Shown in pieces: positions 24,203 to 35,460 of a stretch of DNA of 64,000 bases (within the stretch, counting starts at the first letter, position 1; each line of letters begins with the position of its first letter). A program made the position numbers and the translations under genes. Under the pieces are notes generated by a model. It made no database searches and was not told the origin of the DNA. It saw only the letters and a list, made by a program, of their open reading frames with translations. The DNA comes from Cladobotryum mycophilum (Eukaryota > Ascomycota > Sordariomycetes > Hypocreales > Hypocreaceae): positions 3,596,001 to 3,660,000 of the forward strand of contig JAVFKD010000002.1 of the NCBI GenBank assembly GCA_036429605.1. The letters run 5' to 3'.

Positions 24203-25697
24203 ATGGCGCGACGAGTCGACTTGGAAGCCCTTATTCGGCCCAACATTCTGGCCATGAAGGTACGAAGAAACTTTGTTCAAGTCAAATCCGAGGTTATGGC
24301 ACGAAGAAATACTGACGATTAGCATCAGGGACCCCTTATCAATGTCCCTGCTTATCCCAACCATATCCAGCCTCAACCCAAGAGCATCCTCGACCGCAAC
24401 GAGAACAACCTTGGCAGCTGTCTTTCCCGCAACGATGAGTTCTACTCTGGCGGCTCGACCATCGACGACTTGTCTGCCCCGATCGACAAGGCGCTTCTCG
24501 CCGCCGAGTCTCAGAACCTGCATCGATACCCGGCGCCTTCTGGATGGCAGCTGAAGCAGCAGGTCGCGGCCTTCAGAGGTCTTCCCGACAGCTACATGCG
24601 AAGCATTACTCTCGGCAATGGATCAGCCGAGCTCATCGACCTTCTCGTCCGCACTACCTGTGTTCCTGGAAAGGATGCCATGCTCCTGACGCCTCCGACC
24701 TTTCCTCTCTACAACGACAGAGCCGCCGTCAACGATGTCGCTGTTTTCGAGTCCAAGCTTCGCTTCGTCAACGATGACTTTCATATCCACGTCCCAGAGG
24801 TAAGACCCTTTTCGTTCTCATGAGATGGATGGGATCAAGGTACTGACTCTGATAGATCCTTGAGCTCCTTGCTCAGAACGAGAACATCAAGCTGGTGTTC
24901 CTCCCCACCCCCGGAAACCCAACCGGTTCCATGATTCCATTGCAACAAATTGAAGAGCTTCTCAAGTCTCCTGGTGAGTTCACCAAAGTACATCTAACAT
25001 GAAGTCAGCACACTAATAGACTGTAGTGCTCAAGGCTCTCGTCGTAGTTGACGAGGCTTACATCGACTTTGCTCCCGGTCACAGCCAGTCTGCTGTCACT
25101 CTTTTGGATAAATACCCCAACCTCGTCGTGCTCCAGACATTGAGCAAGTCACATGGCCTTGCTGGCCTTAGGTATAATCCACCGGCTTCATTTTACTCTC
25201 AAAGCTGTAGTAGTCTGACTAACTTGCACAGATTCGGAATGGCATTCGCGCACGAATTCATCACCGAGATGCTGCACCGAGTGCAAATCCCCTTCACCAT
25301 CCCCACCCCCGTCGCTGCCCTCGCGAACAAGGCCCTCTCCCCCGCCTTCCAGCAGGGCTACAAGGCCTCGGTCGCCAAGTTCGTCGAGTGCCGCGAGAAG
25401 CTAGTCGACGACCTCCAGACCCCCGAGCTCGTCTCCCTTAAGGTCGGCCCACCCATCGGAGGTAGCCACGGCAACTTCGTCGTCCTCCCCGTCTTCTCCT
25501 CCGAGGCCGCCACGCCTATCCGCGACAACGCCAGGGCAATGTGGGCTCGCGACCTTTTGAGAGCAGAGTTTGACACTTCTGTGGGCTTCATCGGGGGTCT
25601 TGAGGGCTGCGAGGGATGCCTGAGAATCACGGTTGGTTCAGCGGAGGAGAACGGCAAGTTGGTGCAGGATTTGCTTACCGTCTTTGGAAAGAGATAG
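24203..25697 (+). CDS. HIS5: Histidinol-phosphate aminotransferase (class I/II PLP enzyme)
   Basis: Five exons (24203-24259, 24329-24799, 24856-24973, 25027-25171, 25232-25697) give 418 residues with consistent phases. The fold-type I aminotransferase motifs are present: DRNENNLG near the N-terminus, HRYPAPSGWQLKQ, LGNGSAELIDLL, LPTPGNPTG, DEAYIDFA (about residues 224-231) and the PLP-lysine motif LSKSHGLAGLRFG with Lys about 256. In histidine synthesis the enzyme converts imidazole acetol phosphate to histidinol phosphate using glutamate. The C-terminal LRITVGSAEEN is also typical. The N-terminal sequence differs somewhat from that of the usual fungal His5, so a paralogue is possible. The first exon is only 19 codons. 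Two acceptors for intron 1 (24323 or 24329) are in phase; I prefer the second. Confidence 0.9.
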
Positions 25698-26327
25698 AAA
25701 AAGCCCTGGATGGTTGTTGTAGGATTTCCGGTTGTTTTTTTGGGCGTTGGATTACAAGGTCAGGATGGAAGGTTAAGAATGGTTCCCTTGGTTTCTTACT
25801 ATGCGATTGGTATCACACACGACTCCAGCTTTGGGGCCAGGGGCGGGACTCGGAGGGGCGTAGCAAAACGGTAAAGGCATTGATGTAATTAATCGAGTTT
25901 TAACTCTTTACTAATAAATGCCTATCTGGCGCTGTCCAAGTTTTAGGTTCCTTGAAAGTTAAACCTGTGATGACCTAATAACGGATGTTGAGGTTTAGGT
26001 CAGGCGGAGTGTTCGCATTACCTAGGCAACCTGTGGTAAATATTCGTAGTGCTTTTCTGACCACAATCATCACTCCTGCATATCTCCCCAGCTACCTAGT
26101 ACATATGACCTCTAACTCTAAGCATGGTAGGGAACGCGATATCTAACGAAATTCCAGTACCTGTCGCTATCACCCTGCAATAGCATCCCCATCGTGGCAT
26201 ATGCTTCCGCTCCCTAATTCCTTGCAGACGACCTGCTGGCACTCTCCAAACAATCGACTACGATAGTCAAGAGAAGCAGGAAAACGAAAATCACCGCCGC
26301 CCGAATTACCACTCTCATAGACGCAAC
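25698..26327. other. Intergenic region between HIS5-like and Gfd2-like genes
   Basis: It holds the 3' region of the aminotransferase and the promoter of the next gene. No coding sequence is visible. Confidence 0.4.
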
Positions 26328-27266
26328 ATGGACTCACCACCCTTCGCTACAAAACCAACCAAACTAAAGCCTCGCCTTGGAGGCCTCAAGAATTTGGAGC
26401 GACTTCTAGGGCTGCGCCAGGATCAAATCCTACCGACGGATGCTATTTTCATCTCTCTCGATCTTGAGGTGGCTTCAGATCGTAAGACGCTTCACCTCTC
26501 AGCTGGCAAACCTGTTGTCACTCAGCTTGGCTTTGCAACTCTTGATACGCGAGATATCCGTGCTCTATCCAGTTTAAGCGACATGAGGGGCTTCATTTCA
26601 ATCCGTATGTTCAAAGTCGCAGGATTGTCGTCGTCCAAGACCGCCCAATCAAAAGGCAAGAAGCGGTGCGTCTTCGTGAAACCACGGCACATTACCCAAG
26701 AACAGGTTCCCACCACCCTCACACAAAATCTACGTATCCACGACGGCAGCTCCAAGGATGGACCACTGAGAAACATTGTGCTGGTTGGACATTCCATCAG
26801 GGAAGATCTAAAGATTATCCGACTCCTCGACATAAACATATTCGACGTCGCGCCCGTATTGACCGCCATCAACACATATGTCATAGCCCGATACATCTTG
26901 CCGCCCTATAGCCCAAATATTTGTCTCCAGCCTGAACAAAACTTCTCCTTGGCTGGAGTGCTATCCGAGCTTGGCTGCCAGCCCGACCCATCAGAGTTTC
27001 ATAACGCTGACAACGATGCAGTGTATTCTCTATACATGATGCTTCTTCTAGCCATTAAGCAAGGAACCAGCCGCAATGCCGAGCTCACCATAGATGAGCT
27101 AAGGAATCTAGAGACGCTGAAGTGGGTGGTGTTCAAGACGTTGGAAAGTGGCGTGTCAACTACCTCTTTCAATCGCCACAATCACAACTACAAGTCTACT
27201 ATTACACTTGGTGCAGGAATAAGGGAGATTGGTGTGATTGCACAGTTTTCCCGGCTAAAGCGGTGA
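26328..27266 (+). CDS. Gfd2/YDR514C-like DEDDh exonuclease-fold protein
   Basis: A single exon of 312 residues. The RNase H-like exonuclease pattern is visible: FISLDLEVA carries Asp45 and Glu47 (ExoI), LVGHSIREDLKII supplies the ExoII Asp, and HNADNDAVYSLYMML gives the His and Asp of an ExoIII (DEDDh) motif. This arrangement is that of the Gfd2/YDR514C group, related to the nuclease domain of Neurospora QIP, which trims guide or passenger RNA. An internal insert of ~45 residues between the first and second motifs is basic. Whether it acts on RNA or DNA is unknown. No signal peptide is present, and cytosolic or nuclear location is likely. Confidence 0.75.
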   Translation: MDSPPFATKPTKLKPRLGGLKNLERLLGLRQDQILPTDAIFISLDLEVASDRKTLHLSAGKPVVTQLGFATLDTRDIRALSSLSDMRGFISIRMFKVAGLSSSKTAQSKGKKRCVFVKPRHITQEQVPTTLTQNLRIHDGSSKDGPLRNIVLVGHSIREDLKIIRLLDINIFDVAPVLTAINTYVIARYILPPYSPNICLQPEQNFSLAGVLSELGCQPDPSEFHNADNDAVYSLYMMLLLAIKQGTSRNAELTIDELRNLETLKWVVFKTLESGVSTTSFNRHNHNYKSTITLGAGIREIGVIAQFSRLKR

Positions 27267-29204
27267 AGCAGTCTCCGTTTCAGCGGTGGGCAGCCTGGTG
27301 TTGATGCTGCGAGGACTTGCCCCTTAATTATGCATAACTCATAACATGGCTTCACCTTTGCCAGCAAAAAGCGTGGACCGTTAAGCTAAGTTCGATGAAA
27401 AATAGTATGTATTTATCTCCTCATTGAATAACACTCCAATGCTAACGCAAGTGTCCGTCTGTCATAGTGCCGAACGCTATATCTGTGCACACACCCCAGA
27501 CCCCAGACCCCAGAACCCGTCGTTCCCCATCTGGCCCCCATATTCATCGACCCTTCCATGTAGGAGATGGCAGCCTGCCTGAGTGTACAGGCAGCACAAG
27601 ACAGGATGCAACGCCAATGATGCTGGAAAAATCATGGCTTATGAGATCTATGCAAGGTAACGATGCAATCCCGGAGGATCTTGAGGCTGTTGCAGAAGCA
27701 TTTTGTACACCACTGTATCTAGCTATACTGCTTAGGTGCTTTTTATAGCAGGGTAGGTATTGAAGTGTTTAAATTGACATGGTATATCGCAACAGTCTTG
27801 AAGCAAACGACTCAAGCTATTCGGCTAATTAAGATCAACTGCCAAAGATACGAAAAAGGCTCAAAACGAGCCGCACACACACACCATTGGCCAAAGCTTG
27901 CTAGATGTGCTTTCAATGTCAAAATCTGATACGACAAAATCCAAGAGCTTGGGGCTCTGCGATAGATGTCTTCGTTTGGGCCGACCACGTGTCTTTGCTC
28001 CGACTCGACGACGTATGCTGCGAGACATGGATAGGTTACATTCTAAAGACCGGTTGTTACTATAGCTATCAGTTGGCTTATAGTATCCTACAAATAAGCA
28101 TCAAGAGATTGGTTACCGTGAAGCCTGTATCGGGACTTGATCGCTCCGCCTACGCGGCAGCTTTAACACACCCAGCTCGCTATTCTCTACTCCCAACAGG
28201 ATGAACGAACCGGAAACCCTTTCAATCCTTTCACAGGCCGTCATATATCCATTATTTATTTCCAGAAGCCGTTAGACATCTTCTGCAACAAAACGACTTT
28301 TCACTTCCCATTCGTCATTTTCCATGGCATAGTGACCATCCACTGCTTTACGAGAAACTAGCTCTCTGCTTGTAAATTCTCGCCGTTGCATCATCGCAAG
28401 GCCTCAAAGCTCAGAGAGCCCTCACTACCTCTATCTTGCCACCAGTATTATCACAGACCTGAGGATGGAAGATTAAAGACTATGGAGTATGATGGATGAA
28501 GATGACCACTGATATGACTCTGACTGGAGTCTGGAGAAGATACGTGCCTTGGTGGGAGCCTATTACTTATCCTCAAGGTCTCTTCGCTCTAGAGTGCCCT
28601 TTAATACCACTGTCTAACCTGCTTTCTAGCTCTGCGCTTTTGAGAGGACTTGCCCCTTCCATTACACACCTTGCAAGCCCAAGTCTTGTCAGCATCTCGC
28701 CTCCCGAAATCATCAAATAACCGATAAATACCTTCCACTTTGGTACGAGTTCAAAGAATAATTGAGGGTATCGGTAGAATCGTAATGGCGCGTGCACCAG
28801 ATCCTCAATAAGGTTACAGTGATAACATGATCGAGTTTACGCATCTTGCATTATGGAGGGTCTCCTAATTAACCATGGCAACACAATCTTTGGCAATCTC
28901 CCATTCTTCCTCCCCTTTCTGAAGCAGCTCCCACAAGTTTGCGGCGTTTTTATGTGACAGCATCGCTAAATGCTATTGAAGAAAGTGTCTGCTTGGTCTC
29001 TTGCTTCTCCTGGATTCTTCATCTTTACTTATATCATGCATCACAACTGTCTCCTTATTCATGTCTTAAAGATTACTTAGATGCAGTTCATAAGACAGAT
29101 ACGAAAGATTGGGGCATCATCCCTAATGTGTGACCCCACAATCTTTGCCTATGATTCCACGATACTAAGAATACTAGATAGACCCTATGCAAAAAAGATC
29201 AAAA
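27267..29204. other. Gene-free stretch at the boundary of the core and accessory parts
   Basis: About 1.9 kb without a supportable gene. The open frames are short and carry no motif. The sequence ends at the 5S rRNA pair. I see no obvious transposon ends. Confidence 0.45.
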
Positions 29205-29324
29205 AACATACAACAGCCGGTGTTCGCTGGTGGTCACCCACCCAACTACTAATCTGCCTCTCATTGGCTTGACTATGGGAGAGCGGACGGGATCCCGTAT
29301 ATTCCAATGGATATGGTCGTATGT
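29205..29324 (-). rRNA. 5S ribosomal RNA
   Basis: The minus strand from 29324 reads ACATACGACC and ends GTTGTATGTT at 29205, the terminal helix of fungal 5S rRNA, over 120 nt. The internal control region GTTGGGTGGGTGACCACCAG is intact. The arms CATTGG and CCAATG, about 30 nt apart, pair perfectly, so helix II is preserved. A T6-GATC-T6 run follows as the RNA polymerase III terminator, and AATAAAA lies about 25 nt upstream. Isolated 5S genes scattered outside the rDNA array are normal in filamentous ascomycetes. Confidence 0.93.
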
Positions 29325-29398
29325 GACAGTTGTGGGTTTTATTGAGGCTATATTCATTGGGAGAAGTCCTAGTGATAGCAGCAAAAATTTAAAAAAAA

Positions 29399-29517
29399 AC
29401 ATACAACAGCCGGTGTTCGCTGATGGTCACCCACTCAACTACTAATCTGCCGGTTAAGGGCTTATCTATGGGGGAGCGGACGGGACCCCGAGTTTTCCAC
29501 TACCTATGGTCGTATGT
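29399..29517 (-). rRNA. 5S ribosomal RNA, second copy, probably degenerate
   Basis: This 119-nt copy lies 74 bp away in the same orientation, with the same ends (ACATACGACC and GTTGTATGTT). The internal control region carries a G-to-A change (GTTGAGTGGGTGACC) and a C-to-T change (GACCATCAG). The helix II arms (TAGTGG and CCCTTA) no longer pair fully. A T9 terminator follows. It may be a pseudogene or a divergent expressed type. Both changes are C:G to T:A transitions. Confidence 0.83.
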
Positions 29518-29929
29518 GCTTGATCGTGTGTAAAATTGTGTTATACCTTTACAAATTTTACGAGTTGGGGTCGCCAGGAAGAAGAGGTCGTGTCTTGTTC
29601 TTTGGAAGGTGGGATGACATTTTTGGAGATCAATCATGCGGAGTGCGGGGCATGAACCCCACCCCCCACCACGGAGCTCCGCGCCGGGGACCCCGCCTAC
29701 AGCTCCGGAAGTGCCCGCTGAATCTTAACAGAGCTCACATGTATTGTCCATGGATGTTTATATACAGCAGAGACTAAGTTGCTTGATTCCTCGTATGGAG
29801 CGATCTTTACCAAGTGCTAAGATAGGGCTATACAAATAGAATCACGTACACAACACTACCTAGAGTACTCGTCAAAACACCAGTAACTTGTCAACCATGG
29901 CCCTGTCAAAATGGTAGTGATATATAGCA
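29518..29929. other. Spacer between the 5S pair and the peptide transporter
   Basis: It contains a GC-rich block at about 29640-29720 with alternating CCCC and GGGG runs. No gene is visible. Confidence 0.4.
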
Positions 29930-31891
29930 TCAATACTTTCTATCGTTGAGATAGAAGATATAAGCGGCAATGGAGCTAAGAAACATGGCACCAGAGATAC
30001 CAGCGTACATGCCCAAAACTGCGGGATCATGATCTAGCGGTGTCAGCGCCAAGGCAATGATTGATCCCGCAGCGGCTGTGAGTCCGTACATGGCCTGAAT
30101 CACGGACTTCATAGACTTGGGAGCTTTGGTAAAGGCGAATTCGTATCCGGCTGGACTGGCAAAGACCTCGCTTAGACCTTCAAGAAAGTAAACCGGAACC
30201 TGGAACCCGACGTGAAGGTCATTGGGGAGCGTGCCACCAATCGACGCGGGGCAAGCTCGAGGGCGAGAATAGCAGGGACCAACACTGTAGATCCAGCCTT
30301 GAATGCCTGCTGCATAGCCCATGGCACATGCTTCTAGCAAGAATCCAAAGGCAATGCGGCGCAGCGGCGAGGTTGAGATGCCATGGCGGCGGAGAAAGGG
30401 GTACAGGAAGTGGGAGACTAGGGGTAGGGCGATGATGACAGTGATGGAGTTGAATGTCGGCAGCATGTCGTTTGGAACGCCGCTAGTGTTCATTCCTGCT
30501 GCTTGAGAGACAAGGTTTGTCGTCATTTGGGATTGGCAGAGCCAAAAGATGATGAATGGCGTACTAGAAAGAGAGATAAGTTAGCGTACGGGGCAGGTTG
30601 GTAGAGGTGCAGATACTAACAAGGCACGGCATGCAAATAACGCGCCCTTGAGGTCGTCAATGAACTCATCTGACCAATGAACCTCTTTGCCATCTCGCTG
30701 TCGCACAGCGTTGGGGCGGGCTGCATCCATGCTGCATCCATGCCGAATGCCAATGCCAAATGCCTTGAACGCAGGCGACAAGATGCTTCCGTGAGGGCCA
30801 GATAAAGCTATAATATAATAACGTTAGTCTTGCCGACGAAACGGTAGGAAGCTAGGAATTGGGCCATCATACTGAGTCTTTTAGTTGACATACAGAAGAT
30901 GAGCAGCGCTGTGAGGATGGCGCAGAGTGACATCAAATTGGTGGCCCAGAAGCCAACGCGCTTCTCGATAAAGCTGGATACGATGCGGGACTGTGCACCG
31001 ATATTCATGCACCTGGATGTTGTAAGCCACGGTGCTGTAAGAGACGGACAAGCAAAGAGTTGTAATTACCAGTAATACACGTCAAAAACGTACTGCAAGG
31101 TCGCTTCGGGGTCCTCGATGACCTGCTCACCATTTGGCTTCTTTTTAACGCGCGCTGTTACTTGCTCACATTGCTCCGCTGTGTAATGGTAAGCTTCTTG
31201 GTGAAATGTAGAGGCCAACCGTGGCAAGAAGGCTCACCGAGCAAAGGCGGAATAGAAGCCTTGACCCCTCCCAAAGCGAGACTGATTGTAATCATGGCTG
31301 CAATGAGTCCTGGGAGGCCGGCTCCGTGATGCAGTACCTCTGGTATAGAAGTGACAAACAGGATAGCAACGCCTACTGCGTACATACTGCGGTAGTAGTT
31401 AGCAAAAAGATTCGGAGGACATCGTAGACATGACTGGTAACGAACACAAGAGATGTGAGAATGACGCGATAACAGCCAAAGTAGCTGTCTGCCAGGAAAC
31501 CAGCAACCATTGGGGTGGTATAGCTGATTATGAGGAACATGTTGACGAGTAAGGTTGCTTTGGCCTGCCCCAATCCCAAGGCGCCAGGGCGAAGGGGGTC
31601 GTTGTAAGCATTTTGAATGTAATTCTCTGCCAATCCCACGTCAATAATGAGATTCATGAGATCGTACCTTACAATTCAAAGTGGAGACATACGGAATGGG
31701 CCAAGGAAAGCGTAGTATGACCATCGCTCTCCAATCGTGACAAGGGAGACCAGCCAAGCTGCCAGTGGGGGTTTGCCCGGCACTCGTGGATAATTTACAC
31801 TGGCCTCATTGGAAAGCTCATCCCGATGCTGTTTCGGTGAAGTTAATTCGACATTGTCACCAGCTGGTGCTGAGGGTTCGAGTTTCTTCAT
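29930..31891 (-). CDS. Proton-coupled oligopeptide transporter, POT/PTR2 family
   Basis: Seven exons (31891-31693, 31626-31446, 31386-31238, 31178-31070, 31012-30894, 30807-30621, 30563-29930) join in frame to about 525 residues. The POT signature near helix 1 reads GERWSYYAFLGPFQNYIQN, the fungal form of ExxERFxYYG. Other family blocks are TTPMVAGFLADSYFGCYRVI, GGVKASIPPLL and FWLCQSQMTTNLVSQAAGM followed by IPNDMLPTFNSI-like sequence. About 12 hydrophobic segments are expected and most can be seen. The protein would import di- and tripeptides across the plasma membrane with protons. Intron 2 uses GTTCGT, a weaker donor; the choice rests on the family pattern. The gene is divergent from the ATP-grasp pseudogene. 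Confidence 0.92.
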
Positions 31892-32441
31892 TTTCTAGAG
31901 ATTAATTACTCAAGGCAGAAGGGTTGGGAAAGAACGAGTTGAAGGAAAGAGTCGGACTCGTACGCACGCTACATTGTGCCATTTATTATGAAGAACATGA
32001 TGTTGGCTGCACAGCGAAAAGCAGACGGGCAATGACGACGTGTTGGTCGAAGGAGAAAGCAAATGATCATTCATCAAGCAGGTTCGGCGAGCTGAAAAAG
32101 GGTAGCAGTGCAACGTTCTGTTGGCTCCCGGCATGACTCCGCTTCGAGCGGCTCGGCGTTCCCCGGGAGAGAAGTAGGTGGATCCCTGGAGGCGGGGAGA
32201 GGAGGGGAGTGGTCGTTGATGGCAGACAGCAATGGGAGGATAAAATTAGTTTAGCCTGCTGGCCTAGTCAAGCACAAACGACTTGGTATACTTATTTCTT
32301 TATTACATATAAACTCAATGTCCTCATTACAGCTTACATCTCTTGCTTCCCTTATCATCAGCACAAGGACATCTCTATCCTTACATATTACTCCGTGCTT
32401 CTCCCTTAAATCGCCCATCTACTACCCTACACACCACTGTC
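31892..32441. promoter_or_regulatory. Divergent promoter of the peptide transporter and the ATP-grasp pseudogene
   Basis: The 550-bp gap separates two divergent start codons. CT-rich and TTC-rich patches near 32300-32400 precede the pseudogene start. A palindrome-like CTTCGAGCGGCTCGGC lies at about 32140. No further gene is visible. Confidence 0.45.
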
Positions 32442-34410
32442 ATGGCCTCACAGTCGGTGTTTTCGTTTAAACACAACCAAGGTATTCGCCTTTTCATTCA
32501 TATTACACAACTCAACAATTAATGACTCTTATTTAGAAAAGTTCACATGTCACTAGATGTGGTCACCCACTGCCGCTGACTTAGAACATACTTGTGCCAT
32601 CAATCTACAAGTCCAACTTGTAGACCGTGCTCACAGCACGAATGACAACATTGAAAAGCTTCCATCTATCATAAATGATGAGGCTTTGGCTGTTCTCGAC
32701 TGCCTCGCCAGCACCGCACATCTCTTCCACGACAATAAAGACGCCCCGACGGCCTGGATCAAGCTCATATTGCCCGCGAAATCGGGATACGTTGCCCGTT
32801 CTGACTTTTTGAAGTTGAGAATGGTTGCTTGCCCCCAGGTTCACTCTGTTCATCACTTTGTCAAGCCTCAGCAATATCTAGACGTGCCCGACGTGCTTGG
32901 TGTGCAGCCGATTGACTTTGCCAAGGCCCTTTCGGGGGCTGCTGGCGCCATCATAGTTCTGCCTTCGCAGGCGGCCGACTTTGATGTAGTGATGAAAGTC
33001 CTGGATGAAGAGCTTGCAAATCGTCTGGCCTATCCATGGATTGTGCAATCGCCTCTGACCAGAAACCGGCTGGTGATTGTCAGTCACCGACACCACGATG
33101 TCATGGCTGACTACTTAGCTTCCTGCTACGCTCATGGTATCTGAGTTACGCTTGTAGACGCCAAGGGAAGTTTCGCTCCTGAAGAAAAGCAGTTTGGTGC
33201 TGTTGAGCAATATATTGAGGTCGATATGACCAGGGATGAACAACTTACAAGCCGAATTGTTGATATGCTTTCTTCTGGTGGACCGTATTATGGAATCGTG
33301 ACCTTCATAGATACCTACATGATTCACACTGCAGAGACTGTGACCGCGCTTCGGTTTTATATACTACCTCTGAATCTTGTCAAGACCTGCCTTGATAAGT
33401 ATGCCACTCGGCTTTTTTACCAAGATGTCAAAGACCCTCTTAGAATCACCGGGCTTGCCGACCTGCAAGACAAACTCAAATCGCCCGATATACGGCTGGA
33501 ATATCCTTTGATCATCAAACCGTGTACTGCCTGGGGCTCTTAGGGTGTATACAAGGCGATTAATGAAGCATAGCTCTTGGGAGCTATCTCTCGAGCTAGC
33601 CAGTCTGTCGCTAATATAGATCTCCTCATTAACAGCTACATCAATGGGCCTGAAGTGGACGCCAATTTCGTTCTTCTCGATGAAAAGATTCTGTGTTTTG
33701 AGATGGTAGACGGATTTCCTTGTAGCGCCGAAGTGCCCAATGGCGGCAAACTTGGCGACTTAATTAAAACGGACCAGATATGGCCGTCGAACCACCCTCA
33801 GCGCGAAAAAAACTTGGTTCGCGACAAGCTGCACGATTTACTGCTCAAAATGGGAATTAGAGATAGTGTGTTTCACGTTAAGGCACAGATTAGAAACTCT
33901 ACCCTCCAGTATCAGGCGCGAGATAGCATCCTTAACCTTTATCCACAAAGTACTCTCCCCATCCAGGATCCTTCCGTATTCCTTCTAAAAGTCAACCAGC
34001 GTCTCCCAGAGCATAGAGGATCGTAGGGCACACCTGTCTCCTACAGCATCGACTACCCCACTCTCCATATGTTCTACGCTCTTAGAGAGCTTAAGCAATA
34101 CCAAGCACTGTCGCGGCCGTTTGAGCAGGGCGCTGTGCAGCACGTGGACAGCGTCTTCATCAACAGCGACACTAACGGCACTTATACAGGGGGCGGCCTC
34201 TATGCGGAGTTGAAGGAGCAGCGTCCTGATCTTATCGAGTACGTGCAGCACTGTAACACGTGTTATGAGAATGGCGAGGCTATCTCAGACTTACCGGCTA
34301 GAATAGCGCTGTTCGTGGTTGCGTCGCCGATCAGCCGGCGCGAGGTGTTGGAAATTTCTCATGAGCTGAGAGCCGCTGTCAAGGTTTGGGTTACGCAGAA
34401 TGAAGTATGA
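32442..34410 (+). pseudogene. ATP-grasp enzyme pseudogene with five in-frame stops
   Basis: Exon 1 (32442-32481, MASQSVFSFKHNQ) joins exon 2 (from 32537) in the frame that stays conserved to 34410. That frame contains TAG at 32554, TGA at 33142, TAG at 33541, TAG at 33571 and TAG at 34024, with no frameshift in about 1.9 kb. The encoded protein is of the carnosine-synthase-like ATP-grasp type: LEYPLIIKPCTAWGS runs straight through a stop into GVYKA, and LLINSYINGPEVDANFVLLD follows with CFEMVDGFPCSAEV. Such enzymes ligate carboxylates to amines using ATP, often in specialised metabolism. Four stops fit CAG or TGG to TAG (a CpA-to-TpA change) and one fits CGA to TGA, which is a RIP-like spectrum. 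It cannot make the full enzyme unless stops are read through. Confidence 0.87.
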
Positions 34411-35101
34411 CAGGGCTATAGAGTGTGTAGTTAGATGACATTGTTTATCTGTGATTAGTACATGCTCAGATGTAGTTTCATCTCGATTATATCCATCCAC
34501 AGGTCAAGGCCTGCTGCTCTGTCCGCCACCAAGCCCTAATTTAGAAGATCTAAAGATAAAGGTCTAGTGATGCTGATGTGCAGTGTGATGTCGTCGTGGC
34601 GGATTGATGATTCCTGAAATATAGAGTGACATGCATCAAACATGCGTAGGTATGAGCCACCTAGCAAGTGTTCCACCTTGAGACAAGAACTGTCATATTT
34701 TCGCATTTCCACACCCACCTGAGTTGGAGATGCATTAAAAAGCACTCCCTTTTCTTCAAATTGGCTTTTACAGCGATACAGTGACCACTCTTGCCTTCTG
34801 CAACCCGAGTACAAACGTGATCACCACAAAAATGACACGGGGGCGGAAAGGACAACAAGGTATGGTTGGCTTTTTAACGGAAGAAAGGTCAATTCGACTT
34901 CATGCTAATCAAAGAAGTTCGTTGCATATTTGAGTATTCCAGCCCCGACTACTCCCTCTCTGCTGCTCTGTAAAATGAAGGACGGAAAGGCCCTTATGAC
35001 ATGATCCTAAGATAGCCCGGCTTTCCAGTTCCTAGCTTTCTAGAAAAGCGCCCAACCAACGACAACAAAGAAACAGGTCTCCAGTGTCCCACATCTCCAG
35101 A
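34411..35101. other. Spacer between the ATP-grasp pseudogene and the split membrane-protein gene
   Basis: No gene is visible. The open frames present are short and lack motifs. Confidence 0.4.
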
Positions 35102-35345
35102 TCAACCAAGATGAGGAATATTCGATGTCCAAGTAGAAATATATGAATCCGGAGGAAGAAAACAAAGAGTCCGAAAGATTTCGACCAGAATAATAAGTCG
35201 AGCTACAATATATAAATAGGGGGCGGAGACAAAGGTTATTACTATTACAGTGTATATTATTACCTTTTCTACCCCATCCGATCTCACTAGCCAGTCCGCT
35301 ATGTCGGCGAGGAGCCAAACTAGTAGTGGAATAAGCTCGAATGTA

Positions 35346-35378
35346 CGGAGGACCGCTCCAAAAGTCTTGTCTCATGCA
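35346..35378. repeat. Left terminal inverted repeat of the Tc1-type element
   Basis: This 33-bp arm pairs with 36883-36915, with one mismatch (C versus T at the 28th base). Confidence 0.93.
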
Positions 35379-35460
35379 TAAGCCACGGCAAAAGCAAAAC
35401 TAGCTTGCATAACTATAGAACTCATCTAACAGCCTACAGGGAACAGGATCATACAATTTA

